The notes under the pieces: model-generated
Database searches by the model: none
What the model saw: only the letters and a program-made list of their open reading frames with translations
What the model was told of the DNA's origin: nothing
Source of the DNA: Austropuccinia psidii
Taxonomy: Eukaryota; Basidiomycota; Pucciniomycetes; Pucciniales; Sphaerophragmiaceae
Assembly (NCBI GenBank): GCA_023105745.1
Contig: JALGQZ010000011.1
Span: forward strand, 22,904,975-22,968,974
Direction: 5' to 3'
DNA length: 64,000 nucleotides
Translations under genes and position numbers: made by a program
Part shown: positions 1 to 12,479 of the stretch, piece after piece
Position numbering within the stretch: position 1 is the first letter of the stretch
Layout: each line of letters begins with the position of its first letter

Positions 1-893
1 AAATAAATGAAATAATCAAACTAATAAAAAACACAACAACAAATTAATTGGTATTTAGTTTGCTTAGGACTTGTTTAAGTTTTTGATAATCTTTTTTGTG
101 GTACAGTCAGTAATGATGCAGTTGAGATGATGATTTGAGGTCAAAAAGTCAAAGATAGGATAGTACTATACAATATTAATGAAAGTACTGTACAGTTGTG
201 TACTTACAATACAATACAGTATAAGAGTGTACTGTACTGTAAAGTATGTAAAGTATGTGTATATAGTATATGTATGTATGTATGTAAATGATTAGTTGTA
301 TGTATGGATAAGCTGATGATCAATCAATCAATATAGCAGAAATTTTGAATGACCGGAAGAAAGACTGAGTCAAGAGACAGAAAAACCATCAACAAGATCA
401 AGGAAGAAGAAAAAGATGGAAAAAAAAAAAAAAAAAAAAATAATAAAAGAAAAGATAGGAGGACGAAAGTTGGTAAATGAAAAAACCAAAACAAAAGGGT
501 ACCAAAGAGAGCAAATGGATTATTGCTTGTAGATATTTCAAAATGGGATAAGCTGCTAATAGCCAAAGAGAGAGGGTACTGGTAAGGTCGAAAGTGACAG
601 ATAAGTGGCCGATGATGGTGTGGCTGAAAAAGAGAAAATAAAAATAAAAAAAAACTAAAAAACTAAAAAAACCAAAAGGAAACAATTGGAAGATCGCCCC
701 GAGGAGGGACTTACGGACATGCTGGCTAAGCTGAGTAGTGAGTAGTGAGTAGGGATTAGTGATTAGTGAGTACTGTACAATACTAAGTTGTGTACTGTAC
801 AGTAGTGAAATACTGTAATTTGTAAAGCTGTAGCTGGCGCGTTTTGGCTCAAGCGGAGAATCAAATTGACTTAAAGAAGTAGATTGGGGGTAA

Positions 894-933
894 CTAAGAG
901 CCTAAGAGCCTAAGAGCCTAAGAGCCTAAGAGC
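894..933. repeat. Tandem repeat (CTAAGAGC)5
   Basis: Five uninterrupted copies of the 8-bp unit CTAAGAGC are read directly. Confidence 0.9.
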
Positions 934-1078
934 ATAATCCAAAAGAAAAAAATTAAAAAAAAAATTAAAGACCTAAAGAAGAGTAGGACGAGCACTTTAA
1001 TTCCGCTTGATTTGGTGTAAGAGGAGCTTGATAGGGTGATGATGAAAATGTCTGAATGATTGGATTTGAAAAAAAAAA

Positions 1079-1137
1079 TTAAAAAAATTAAAAAAATTAA
1101 AAAAATTAAAAAAATTAAAAAAATTAAAAAAATTAAA
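1079..1137. repeat. Tandem repeat (TTAAAAAAA)n
   Basis: About six to seven copies of the 9-bp unit TTAAAAAAA, decaying into A-rich sequence at the right. Confidence 0.85.
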
Positions 1138-2050
1138 ATAAAAAATTAAAAAAAATAAAAATCATGCACGAAATTTAGGAAAGAATTTTGACTATCGGCC
1201 CAGCTTTGCGCATCGATTTGAAAATTTTGATGAAGATTATTGTCAAACCAAAAAAAATAAAATTAAAAAATAAAATAATCAATCAAAACTTAAAATAAAA
1301 ATAAAAACTATAATATATACCGGTGCATTGGTATAGTACAGCAGGCCTACTACACACACACACACACTTGCTACACAGTGCAGTACACAGTACAGTACAG
1401 TACATATTACATTTTATCTCTCACTCTCACTCTTTTTATCTTTTTAATCTTTAACCTTTAAAAATTTGAATAAAATTTATCATTTCAGTTTTTAAATTGA
1501 TAAAATCATCAAAAAACTCAAAATCAATTTTTTTTAATAATTAAATAACAAATCAATTTAAAGTTTTACTGTACAGTACTGTACAATGACATGCGTTTAT
1601 TTACAATAGTTAAATTAAAAGATTTTTAAATTTTAAAAAATCAAAAATAAAAACTAGCCTTAAAAAACTTGTGTAAATGACTTATAGTTAATGAGCTAAT
1701 TTAAAATTTTAGATAGGATTACGGAACTAAAAATTTAATAAAAAATAAAAAACTTTAGATAATTTTTCATTCAAAAGTCAAATTTAAAAAACAAAATCAA
1801 ACTTTAAAAGTTTTTAATGATCAGTTGATCAGATCAAATCTCAGCTCACCCACGTTTTGACTTACAATATAATATAATACTGTGTACAGTACAGTACAAT
1901 ACAATACAATACAGTACAATACACACACTATCAATATACTATATCTCTAATTTTTAATATTCCCTAGACAGAAGGTTACTTAGCTTAGACTTTGACATTT
2001 AAAATTTTAGACTGAGTGATTAAAAACTCAACAAGATCATCTCATGATTA

Positions 2051-2084
2051 TGATCTGATCTGATCTGATCTGATCTGATCTGAT
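2051..2084. repeat. Tandem repeat (TGATC)n
   Basis: Six perfect copies of TGATC plus a partial one. Confidence 0.9.
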
Positions 2085-3350
2085 TATTATTTCTGATATC
2101 TTATCATTTTTATTCTTTATTTTATAAATCTTTAAATCTTTAATATGTTTAGATATACTATAACATCACATTACAACTTCATATCATACCATATTCCTTA
2201 TCACTTATTCCTTATTCCTTATTCTTTAGTCGGGACTCGAGAATACAAACTCCAAACTTAATACACTATTATCATATGTCACTCAAGTTAAAATCAAATT
2301 CAAAAAAAAATTAAATAACGCCCCACCCAATATCATTCAATATAATACGATAAAGCGGTAAAGTACAGGTACAGTACAGTACACTGTAAGGTAAAGAACT
2401 GTACTGTACCGTAAAACTGTACAACCTTCCCACCCCAACTTTAACTCTCACTCTCATACTTTATCATTCTAAAAATATTTCTTGCTTTTTTTTATCCTTT
2501 TCTTCATCTCATTTCTTTATCAAAAAAAAATTCAAAGCAAACCGAAAGAAATTGGAAAAGATAATAAAAAATTAAAAATTATTAAATTATTTTAATAAAT
2601 TAATTATAATCAAAAACTTATAGATCGATCTTACTGAAAGATAAATCAAGTTATCATTTATTTATTTATTTTTATTTAGTGCCTTTTTAATCATTAGTTC
2701 AAAACTATGTAAAAATTAAGTTAAAAGTTGAATTTTAATCCATCAAAATAACTATCCACAGATTTTATTTTTTTTCAACAAAAAAAAAACTTTTTCATCT
2801 CGCTTGGGTAACATGGTCGGAAAAAATTTACCATGATGATTTTCGGTAGTTTAATCAGTTTTCTATAATCTTAATTTCGATAATCAATCTTGATTGTCTT
2901 ATCCGCTTTCCGCCTACCTCTGTACAACTGTACAACTGTACACTGTACAGTACTATACTATACTATACTATACTATACTAATACTGTATTTTATGTTCTG
3001 TTCTTGTCAAACTCATTCGATAATTATTGTACTGTACAGTTTCACATAACACAAAAAATAGTTCGATCAACCTTTAGTATATTTTATAATTACACACATG
3101 CACAGTGCAATGAGTGCACCTGCACACACAAACTCACACTTTAACTAGCAAAAGAATTTAAACTATTTATTAAAAATTATCATTACACATGTAAAATGAT
3201 TTTCTAAATCTAAAATAATAATAATAATTAAAAAAATTGATAAAATCTTTTCTCTCAGTTTTTTTAAATTTTTAACTACTCTAAAATATAAAAAATGTAA
3301 ATAAATACATAAATATAAAAACTTAGGCCTGGTTTATGATTAGATTTTGA

Positions 3351-3940
3351 GAGTTATTTTCAAAATAAATCATTATAGTCTGAGCAATGTTTCAATCCAT
3401 GGGGAAACCAAGAATTTTTTGACAAATATTCCTTAATTGGGATTTTTTTTAAATGGGAAACCATGTTTTTTTTTTCATTTAAATCAGATTTTAATACCTA
3501 TTATGAAAAATGAATATCATCAAGTTATATCAGAATATTAAAAATTGAAAAGAAATTGGATGTAATGTTGTAAAGTTTTTAGAAATTAAATCTTATATAT
3601 AAAAAAAAAAAATCTAAAGGAATCTTTTTTTAATAGTTAATTCAATAATTTAAAATTTATTTTAAAACTATAATAAAAAAAAAATTTATATTGATTTTTA
3701 TTAATTATAAAATTAAAATTTATTTTAATTATTTTAATTATTAATTTTAAAAGTTTTTTAAAAAAAAAAAAAAAAAATTAATAAATTAATAAATTAATAA
3801 ATTAATTTTTAATTTTTTTTATAAAATTTTTTAATAAAAAAAAATTAAATAAATAAGAAATTTATTAATTATTAATTAAAGAAAAAAAATAATAATATTA
3901 TTATTATTATTATTATTTATTGAAATAAAATTTAAATTCA

Positions 3941-3971
<31 letters not shown>

Positions 3972-4176
3972 CAAAAACAACAAAAAATGAAATAAAATAA
4001 AATAAGATTAATTAAAAAAAATAATTATTATATTTTAATTTAAAAAAAAAAACAAAAAATTAAAAAAAAAAAAAAAAATTTGATTTTATTTTTTTTAAAT
4101 TTTTTTTTGTATTTTTAAATTTTATATAATTTAAATTAAAATTTATAAATTATTTATAATAATTATAATTTTATAA

Positions 4177-4207
<31 letters not shown>

Positions 4208-4551
4208 ATTATTTAATTAAAAATTAAAAAAAAAAAAAAAAATTTATAATTTTTTTAATTTTTAAAAATAAATTTTAATTCATTTATAATCAAAAATTTT
4301 TTTTTTTTTAATTTTTTTTTTAAAAAAAGGAATTAATTAAAAAAATTAAATTAAGTTGTTTTTTTTTTTTTTTTTTTTTTTTTCATTTAAAAAAATTTTT
4401 ATTTTAATTTAAAAAATTTAAAAGTTTTAATTCATTAATTCATTAATTCATCAATTCATTCAAAAAAAAAAAAAATCAATTAATTAATTAATTTATTAAT
4501 AAAATTATTTTTTTTTTATTTTTTTTATTTTTTAATAATAATATATTATTT

Positions 4552-4584
<33 letters not shown>

Positions 4585-4870
4585 CAAATTGTTGAATTTT
4601 AATTTGTTTTTTTTTTTTTTTCTTGTTTTTTTTTTTTTTTTTTTTTTTTTTTGTTTAAATTTTATAGATTTTATTTAAATTTTATAGATTTTTTTGAATT
4701 TTTTTTTTTTTAATTTTTTTTTTCTTTTTTTTTAATAATTTAAATTAATTCTTTTTTGAAAGACGTTTTTTTTTTTTTTTTTTTTTAAGTTAATTAATTA
4801 ATTATTTCTTAAAAATATTAAAAATTTGAAAATTATTTTTATGGTTAAATTAAATTATTAAAAAAAAAAA

Positions 4871-4910
<40 letters not shown>

Positions 4911-6371
4911 AAATATAAATAAGATTTAATTATAAATTATTAAAAAAGGTTTTAATTTATTTAAAATTATTTTAAATTTTTATTAAAAAAAAACAATAAA
5001 GTTAAAATTAAGATTAGATTAAGTTAAAAAAAATTTTTATAGTTAAAAATAAATAATAAAAAAAAACATAGTTGAAAAAAAAATTATATAATAACTATTT
5101 AATTATTAAAAATTGGGAATTTAATATAAATTAATAAATGGGTTAAATTCAATGGTTATTTCAATTTGTGAATTTTTTTGTATGTGAATCATTTAAGATT
5201 AGTACTCTTAAAGATAGCTGAGAACCAAATATCCTTAAAAATACTCAAATTTAAGTTTTTTTTTTGTTAATATTAAAAAAAATGTAATTCTTGATAGATT
5301 GTCTTTTTCTAAAGGATAATTTAAATCAATTTATAATTTTTTTTTTTTTAAATTTACTTAATTATTAACAAGAATTATTTAAATTTTAAATTTTAATTGA
5401 TTTTTTTTTTTTTTTTTTTTTTAAATATTTAAAATTTAATTCTTTAAAAAAAAAAATATTATAATATAAAATTTTATTTTTAATATTAATTAATTTAATT
5501 GTATTAATAATCTAAATTATTAAATCAAATATAAATTTAAAATATTTAAAAAAATTGAAAATTAATAATCAAATAGAGAAAAAAAAAATTTAAGAAAATT
5601 TCCTGTTTTAATAAAAATAAATAAATAAATTAAATATTATTATTTTAACCTCATAATGATGATTTCCAAAAACAATATGAAAAGTTATTAAAAAAATTAA
5701 ATTAGATTTGAAAATCATAAAATATTTATGATAGTTTACATTAACTTTCAAAAAAAAATTTTCTTCAAAGATCTTTTCTTACAATCACTTATGAATTTTT
5801 TGGATTTATAAATCTCACTAATTTTGGCCAATAATATTATTATTGAAATATTAATTAGATCATTTCTGACTTGATATTTTGTTTTTATTCTCTCCTCTTA
5901 TCTAATTTTAAATATTTTGTTTATTTCATCATATCTTTTTGTTCTACCTATTCCTGCTTCTGCTGTATCATCATCATTAAAGGCCTTAACATGCTTTAAT
6001 TTTTGTTCACCATATTATTAATGAAATTTTTCTATCTTCTTAATAATCCAAAAAAAACTTTAAATTGAGACTTAAATTTTTTTTTTTTTTATGGAAGGAA
6101 ATAAAATGGTTAATTTTCATTTCTTTTATGAATTATTATAATCTATTTTAATTCTTAGATCCAAAAATTCCTTATACAAATCCCCCTCTCTTCATTTAAA
6201 TTTCCAATTTTAAAAAAATTTTCTTACTTCCCCTTCCCAACCTCCCCACCCCCCTCCCACTTCACACACATATCATTAATCCTTTCTATTAAATTAAATT
6301 TTTAAATCCCTTTTAATAATTATTAATTTTTTTTTTCTTATCTATAATTAAAAAAAAAAAAAAAAAAAAAA

Positions 6372-6410
<39 letters not shown>

Positions 6411-6863
6411 ATTCAATTTTTTTTATTTAATTCCAAAAAAAAAAATAAAAATTAAATTAAATTAATTCTTAAAAAAAAAAAAGTAAATAATTTTTATTTT
6501 TATTTTTTTTTTTTTAAATAAATTGAAAATAATTATAATAATTATAATTCTTAATTATTATTATAATTTTAAATTATTTTTTTATTTAATAATAATAATA
6601 ATAATAATTATTATTATTATTATTATCATTATTTTTATTTTTAAAGGTTTTTTAAGTAAATAAATTTAAACTCTTAATATATATATATATATATATATTT
6701 TTAAAATTTTTTTTTATGATTAAAAAAAAACAAATAATTAACTTATATCTTTTATTTATTTTTTTTTTTTTTTAAAAAAAAAAAAAAATATTTCTTCTAA
6801 GATTAATTTTTTGAGCCTTTTTTTTTTTTTGTCAATTTTTTTTTTTTTTTTTTTTTTTTTGTA

Positions 6864-6895
<32 letters not shown>

Positions 6896-7086
6896 CAAAA
6901 ATTAAAATATTAATATATCCCTAAAAAAAAAAAAAATTTTTTTTTTTTTTGAATCTTTTTTTTTTTTTTTGAATCTTTTTTTTTTTTTTTGAATCGTTTT
7001 TTTTTTTTTGAATCTTTTTTTTTTTTTTTGAATCTTTTTTTTTGTCAAATTTTTCTCAAATTTGATTAATTTTTATAAAATTCAAT

Positions 7087-7134
<48 letters not shown>

Positions 7135-7460
7135 AAAAAAAAAAAAATTCATTAAATATTTTTCTTACTTATCAATTTCTATAATTTTTTTTTTTTTTTT
7201 AAAAAAAATGAAAGGTTTAATATTATAAAATTAAAAAACCAAAAAAAGCTCATAATTTTTTGAGGAATTAATTTGAACCAACAAGTAAAGGCACAAAAAA
7301 AAGGTTTTTTTTTTTTTTTTTTTCATGTTTTTAAACCCTTTTAATATTATTATTTCTTTTTTAATTAAAAACAGTCAAAAATGTTTAATAAAAAAAATGA
7401 GATTGAGTTAAGATTTTTTTTAGAAATAAATAAGTTTAAAGAATGAGATAAATTTGATAA
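3351..7460. repeat. Very AT-rich low-complexity block
   Basis: About 4.1 kb made almost entirely of A and T, with many homopolymer runs of 15-40 T or A. Microsatellites include AAT/ATT near 3895-3970 and 6589-6626, and AT near 6680-6698. No coding frame, terminal repeat or transposon motif was seen. Slightly richer sequence between about 5640 and 6290 also shows no gene. Confidence 0.85.
6937..7043. repeat. 20-bp minisatellite (poly-T plus GAATC)
   Basis: A run of about 14-15 T followed by GAATC recurs with a 19-20 bp period; GAATC begins at 6951, 6971, 6991, 7010 and 7030. One copy reads GAATCG. Confidence 0.85.
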
Positions 7461-7784
7461 ATTTTATATATACAAAAAATTAATTAATATGAATAAACCT
7501 CTAAAAATAGTTGGGATTTTTCTGAAAGGGGGTAGGGGGGGGGTGGGAAGGAAGATTGGACAAATATAACATCCTGTTTTTCTTAAATTCATTTTCCCAT
7601 ACAAGGGTTTGTGGTTTGGAATGAAACTCCAATTTACAGTAATCGGGGGGTGGACTTGATAAAATTTAGAAATAATGATATCCAATGGTAAAAAATCAAA
7701 ACAGCTATCCAAGAAGCAGATTAAAATGGGTGAATTATCATTTGGAGGAAAGGAATAAGGCAGAAAAGAGAAAGATTGGACTTT

Positions 7785-8472
7785 TTAATAAAAGAAAACT
7801 GGTCTTTGATACTTATTTGCAATTGGATCCCCCATGTCAGGTATGGACATCCACTTGCTTTTTGAATCCTGGCCAAAATCTTCATACCAATAAATTCTGT
7901 CCAAACAAGAGGATACTGAGGGAATAAAAGTGTTAATGGCTTCATGAAGGTCTTGATTTTTTTGAATTTCTTCAGCCAAGTCACCTATGACATCAGAAAA
8001 TTGATCTTGAGTCTTATGAATGTAGTGGGATACTGTTCTGTAGCCACAGTTTCCATTACCCTGGAAATTGATGGGCTTAAAGGTGTATCTTAATATAAGC
8101 TTGGGAAAGTCTTCTGAGACAGGTAACTAATACAATCAAATCAAAAAAAATGAATAAATATTCAAATAAACAAAATAAAATACACATTAAAAGAAATCAG
8201 AAACTCACAAAGACCTTGGTACATTTATCACTTGTCTGATAATTGCTTTGAAAATGCTCACAGGTCAAATCAATTGCATAATATATCTTAAAACTTGTGA
8301 CAGGCTTATGGGACTTTCTTTGTGAGGTTTCTCTACCCATTTCCAATCTTCTGGACCTTCCAAGGGTTACTCCCAATTTGTAATACTCATTAAATTCAGT
8401 TTCTGTGGGTAGTGAATCCGATGAACTTATTGATTTTGATAATGAGTCTTCAGAATATTTAGATAAATACAC
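7785..8472 (-). pseudogene. MULE C-terminal region with OTU-like cysteine protease motif
   Basis: The minus strand reads an upstream exon at 8,472-8,209, a candidate intron of 95 nt (GTGAGT donor at 8,208, CAG acceptor at 8,114), then a second open stretch to 7,785. The second exon contains GNGNCGYRTV followed by a segment ending DLAEEI. That resembles the catalytic-Cys block of OTU-type proteases (consensus near GDGNCGFR). Further on is KWMSIPDMGDPIANKY, a tail also seen, to my recollection, in MULE-associated OTU proteins of fungi. The downstream catalytic His could not be placed because the frame ends at 7,785. The OTU call rests on one motif and its position next to a MULE transposase. 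It belongs to the relic element and is probably not expressed intact. Confidence 0.55.
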
Positions 8473-9424
8473 TTACTTAATTGAAAAGGGTGCAATTGAC
8501 TGTGATCTTGATGTTGTTTTTTCTGGTCACTTTTTATGGAGGTCTTTCTCTATTCTTGGATTGAATTTCAATGATTTCAAATCTTGGGGGTTCTATTATA
8601 TTTTTATTTTTATTCCTATTCTTGACTCCTTGAGGTATTCCATGGATATTCTTTCATTAAAGTGGGCCTTACTAATATTGATCATCCTCTTTACTAATTT
8701 CAATTTGATCTAATGGAACTTTTCCATTAAAAAAAATCTTGAAAATGTTGAATAATTGAGGTTATTTCTGCCATTAGTCTTTGAAAAAGATCTTCCGCAA
8801 TATCTTAAAATATTTTTTGGGCTAAATTCTTTCTTTCTTTCTCAACACTTTGATCATTATAACAAATCTGAGCAGAATATGAAAAAGAAAATCAGTTAAT
8901 AAGAAAAAAAAAGTAAGAATTTGAAGTTAAAAAATCCTCATAGGAAAATTCAAATGCCAAATGAGGATGGAGTTCTAATATCTGAAGCTTTCTTTTATGC
9001 TTGGAAAATGACTGTTGGGTCTTATGATTGGAATAAATTCCTTGATAATTGTTATATTTGTTAGTGAATTTTTTTCATTTGGGGGAAATTTGGTTTTAAA
9101 ATTTTCAAAGGTCATCTCAAGGGAATAATGAGACACCTTTCCATTGAGAGAACAGATTTGTGAAGGAAAATTCTTGACATGGACAATGATTTATTTGGAG
9201 ATTCTGTTGAGGATTTCAATAAATTGTTTTCTGGATTCCATGCGGACAGCCCTAACTACCTCCAGGAGAGTACCAGTGGACATTTGGAGCCAAGTTTTAA
9301 CCATTGAATGGGCACCTTAAAACCTTGAGTTGGAGCCCACAACCAGGTGGAAATGGTGGTTGGTCCAGGCTGGAACATAATACTCCTTTAGAGGAAGCCA
9401 GGTAGTTTCAAAATATTGCAAGAC

Positions 9425-10580
9425 TTAAGGATTTTTGAATTGCTTTTGAAGCTTCTTCCAGTTGTCTTTGAAAGACTTTTCAGTGGATGAATACAAAACA
9501 TGAGAAATGAATCCCAAAGTAATTAATAAGATACTATAATAAGAATAAAAGTGTATTACTTGATTCCAAACACCCATAAAATCTTCAAAATCACTTCCAT
9601 GACCAATTTTCATCATGGAATGAACAGATAAATTTTTATTTATGTGCCAAATGCATAGCATGACTTTGGAGTCTGGGAAGAGCTTCTTAAGAGAGTTTTT
9701 CAAGGCCAGATCCCTGTCAATAACAATAACGGGAGGGGGAACAAGATTGGTGTTGTTGAGGAATTTGTCTATGTATTTAATCAATTCCCAAGTATAAAAG
9801 GGTTTAGTTTCATTCTTCATCAAAAAAAAAGCCTCAGAAAAGGTCTTATTGGTTTAGCTGAAGCCAAAAATATGAAAAAGTGGCATTTTTAAATCATTTG
9901 TTTTATAAGCAAAATTCATAAGAATAACCTGAGGAAATCCATGAATGAGTTTCATGTCAATGGGGTTAGTGAAAAACAAGAAATTAATGTGTCCCTAAGA
10001 ATACCTTTCAGAGAGGACCACACAAATTTTCCTTCTTTGAGAGTCTCAATAAGCAAATTAATGGGCTTTATTCCTTGAAGTTTGTCTTTATTTATTTTAT
10101 TGACTTGGTTGTAAATGTCTTGAAGGATTACAGGCCTTTAAGAATCCCTCTGGCTACATAATTGGACCTGAATTTTCCTTGGAATGAGAAGTGATTCAGA
10201 AATTTGAGCAATTTGGGATGTTTCTTGCTCATTCAATTCTCTGAAAGAAGAATTTGAAATAATATTTTCAGTGGAATCATGGCTGTGTTCAGGGTTTTTC
10301 AATTTAAGAGTACAAGTGGTACTCTTGGCATACTTTCTGGTATAAAGTCTGAATGGACATTCAAGATTTCTTGAAGTGACTGTTTTGGAAGATCTTTTGT
10401 TGGTATTTGGGATCCCAGACCTTTCAAAACCTATTCAAATTTGGTTTTAGGTCATATTGGACCTCAAGGTGGAAACATCATACCCTTGTTCCCTGGAAAC
10501 ATTATTCAAATGCTTCCAAAAAAGCTCAAGTGTCTGAAATTCACCTTCAGTGGGGGTTTGAAGAATTATTGAGTGAAAAA
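9425..10580 (-). pseudogene. MULE transposase core, copy 1 (broken)
   Basis: The frame at 9,823-9,425 reads PPPVIVIDRDLALKNSLKKL followed by FPDSKVMLCIWHINKNL, the typical MULE arrangement of a catalytic Asp with a downstream LCxWH motif. Upstream, weaker frames to about 10,580 match the second copy at 12,480-13,591, including the FAR1/WRKY-GCM1-like N-terminus. Stops and frameshifts interrupt the link; for instance the region equal to MPLFHIVGFSSTNKTFS in copy 2 is broken here. A short insertion at about 9,500-9,560, shared by both copies, may be a former intron. Transposases of this class cut both element ends and usually leave 8-11 bp target duplications. This copy looks inactive. Confidence 0.75.
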
Positions 10581-11049
10581 TATGTATAAATTTAAACAAA
10601 AGGGAAATTAGAGGATTTAGAATGAGGAAAGAAACTTTCAAAATGAGAAAGAGAAGTGATAAAAGGTATTAAAAATCAAACGAAGTGGGTAAATGTCAAA
10701 TTAAGTGGTTGAAATTTGGGATTAATAGATGGGAGAAGGTAAAATATTGGAATTTCAGAAGCTTGGGAGCAGGTTTTTGGGGAGGAAAATACAGTCTTTG
10801 GAAAAAAAAAGAATCAAATGTGTGAAAAGATTTGCAAAACTGCTTTGGTAATGCTATTATTCAAGAAAAAATTCTTTGGGGGGGATAATGTGGTTTATTT
10901 GGGGGGGGGGGGATGTGCAAAAAAAATTTATAAAATTGGGTTAGAGGGGTTTTGTGGGGAAGAAACCTCTTTTTGGAAGGTTTTGGACCAATAAAGGTTT
11001 TTGGGTGTTTCATTTTTAATTAAAAATGGGCCCAAGGCACCTTTATGGG

Positions 11050-11127
11050 TTTTTACCAATTAATGGCAAAAACACATAAGAGCTTACATGTTTTTTCCAG
11101 AATGCTTATGTGTTTTTACCAACAACG
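11050..11127. repeat. MULE 5' terminal repeat, copy 1
   Basis: Reads TTACCAATTAATGGC, then CACATAAGAGCTTACATG, and ends TTTTTACCAACAACG. It is a degraded version of the terminal sequence at 14,140-14,219 and of the right end of the MITE at 60,506. Confidence 0.7.
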
Positions 11128-12260
11128 TTTTTAAATTATATTATAGAATATAAAAATTAAGTAAGATTTTAACTTATTTTTTTCTTAATATAATAATTAT
11201 AATAATTAATAAAGACTTTAAAAAAAAGAAATCTTCTTTGAATTTATGTTTTTAGTATTTTTTCAAAAAGAATAAATAAATTAATCAATTAGTTGAAAAA
11301 TTCTCTTTTTATTTGTATTTTATCTTTTTAATGAAATAATTTTCAGAAAAAAGTTGAAAAAATAATAATTAAGAATCTAATTATAGTATATATATTTTTT
11401 AAAGTGAAATTTAAATTCTTTCAAAATTTTTTTTAATTATTAAAAAATAAAAAAATAATACTATATATATATATAAGGTTTAATTTTCTGATAAAGCTTT
11501 GTCTAAGATTTACTAGTACAGGGCACAAAATCTAATCAGATTAAATATTTTTTGAAGTCTTACTTAAACTAACTAGCAAATAAATAATTCAATCAATTTA
11601 TTAATATCATAAAAAAACCAGATATTATGTTGTACAATAAAGAAAGGATAGCTCCTGGATAAATAATCAGTTTTGAGTAAGCCATTTATACAAAGACTCC
11701 TTGTCATTACTTACTAAAATCATAAATTAGTGGTCTTTAACTGAAGAAATTTAGGATTGGAAAAATGGCTATTGGGCATTGGCACTACCCTCATTAAATC
11801 CTAATAAAAAATTGTGATTTATAGGGTGATTACTTTCAAATAATTTGTAATATCCATAAAAATTTACAAAAGACAGTAACAATATCACTTTTTACCATAA
11901 TAATGAGGATCATTAAAATTGGATCACTAATTGAGTAAATATTGAATAAATATTTATTTGGTACTGGTAAATTACCCAATTAAATAATATTCAGTATCTA
12001 TTAGAAAATTTGAATAATTAGTTATTAAATAATCATAGGACTAACTTATAAGTCAAAATTTTAATAAAATATGAAATATTTATTTTTTTCAAAAATTAAA
12101 TTGAAATTAATTATATCAATTAGAAAAAAAAAAGATAAAAAAATTTAAATAAAGAAATAATTAACTTAATTTAATTTGATTTAATCTTTTATTTTCATTT
12201 TTTAATTTGAAAACTTAATTCTTATTGAATTTTACAAAAAAAAAAGAAAAATAATAATAA

Positions 12261-12297
<37 letters not shown>

Positions 12298-12479
12298 CTT
12301 ATAAAAAAATGACTAAAAACTAATTTCTTACTAATATTAAAGTATTTTATATAATGTTGAGCAGACTTTTGGAGCCAAATTTAAACCAATGAATGGGAAC
12401 CTTCAACCCTTGAGGTGAAGCCCACACCCAGGTGGAAATGGTGATTGATCCAGGCTGGCACATAATACTCCTTTAGAGG

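Larger units (their letters stand above)
1..3350. other. Intergenic AT-rich DNA with clustered GTAC palindromes
   Basis: No convincing coding frame was found; the short open frames are translations of A/T runs. The stretch holds many variants of GTACTGTAC and TACAGTACAG, clustered near 170-245, 765-800, 1380-1405, 1565-1590, 1880-1925, 2360-2415, 2930-2955 and 3030-3045. It also has short microsatellites: GTAT near 268-285, CA near 1352-1366 and CTATA near 2951-2980. Composition is more mixed than in the block to the right. It could be the flank of a host gene lying off the window. Confidence 0.6.
7464..11127 (-). mobile_element. Mutator-like (MULE) DNA transposon relic, copy 1
   Basis: A minus-strand element with, from 5' (right) to 3' (left), a terminal repeat ending at about 11,127, a FAR1-like DNA-binding region, a MULE catalytic region and a C-terminal part with an OTU-like motif. 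The coding parts are broken by stops. The right end carries the terminal sequence shared with the MITE at 60,043-60,506 (TTACCAACACCC type, here degraded to CCAACAACG). I could not find a matching left terminal repeat, so the left edge is only the last recognisable coding sequence. The stretch between about 8,480 and 9,420 is degenerate interior. Confidence 0.75.
9270..12356. repeat. Tandem segmental duplication, unit 1
   Basis: This 3.1-kb unit starts inside the MULE at TTTGGAGCCAAGTTTTAACC, includes its 5' half and terminal repeat, and adds about 1.2 kb of AT-rich flank (11,128-12,356). The flank holds an AT microsatellite at about 12,264-12,292. The whole unit aligns collinearly with 12,357-15,475 at an offset of about 3,085 bp, with many substitutions and small indels. 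The breakpoint lies within the transposon, so this is a tandem duplication of the locus and not a second transposition. Confidence 0.85.

Noticed and set aside
398..685. Phe/Leu-rich open frame on the minus strand
   Set aside because: Translation of A-rich plus-strand sequence; no motif, no conserved neighbours.
8405..8713. 102-codon plus-strand frame
   Set aside because: Mostly antisense to the MULE C-terminal exon; hydrophobic run from T-rich sequence.
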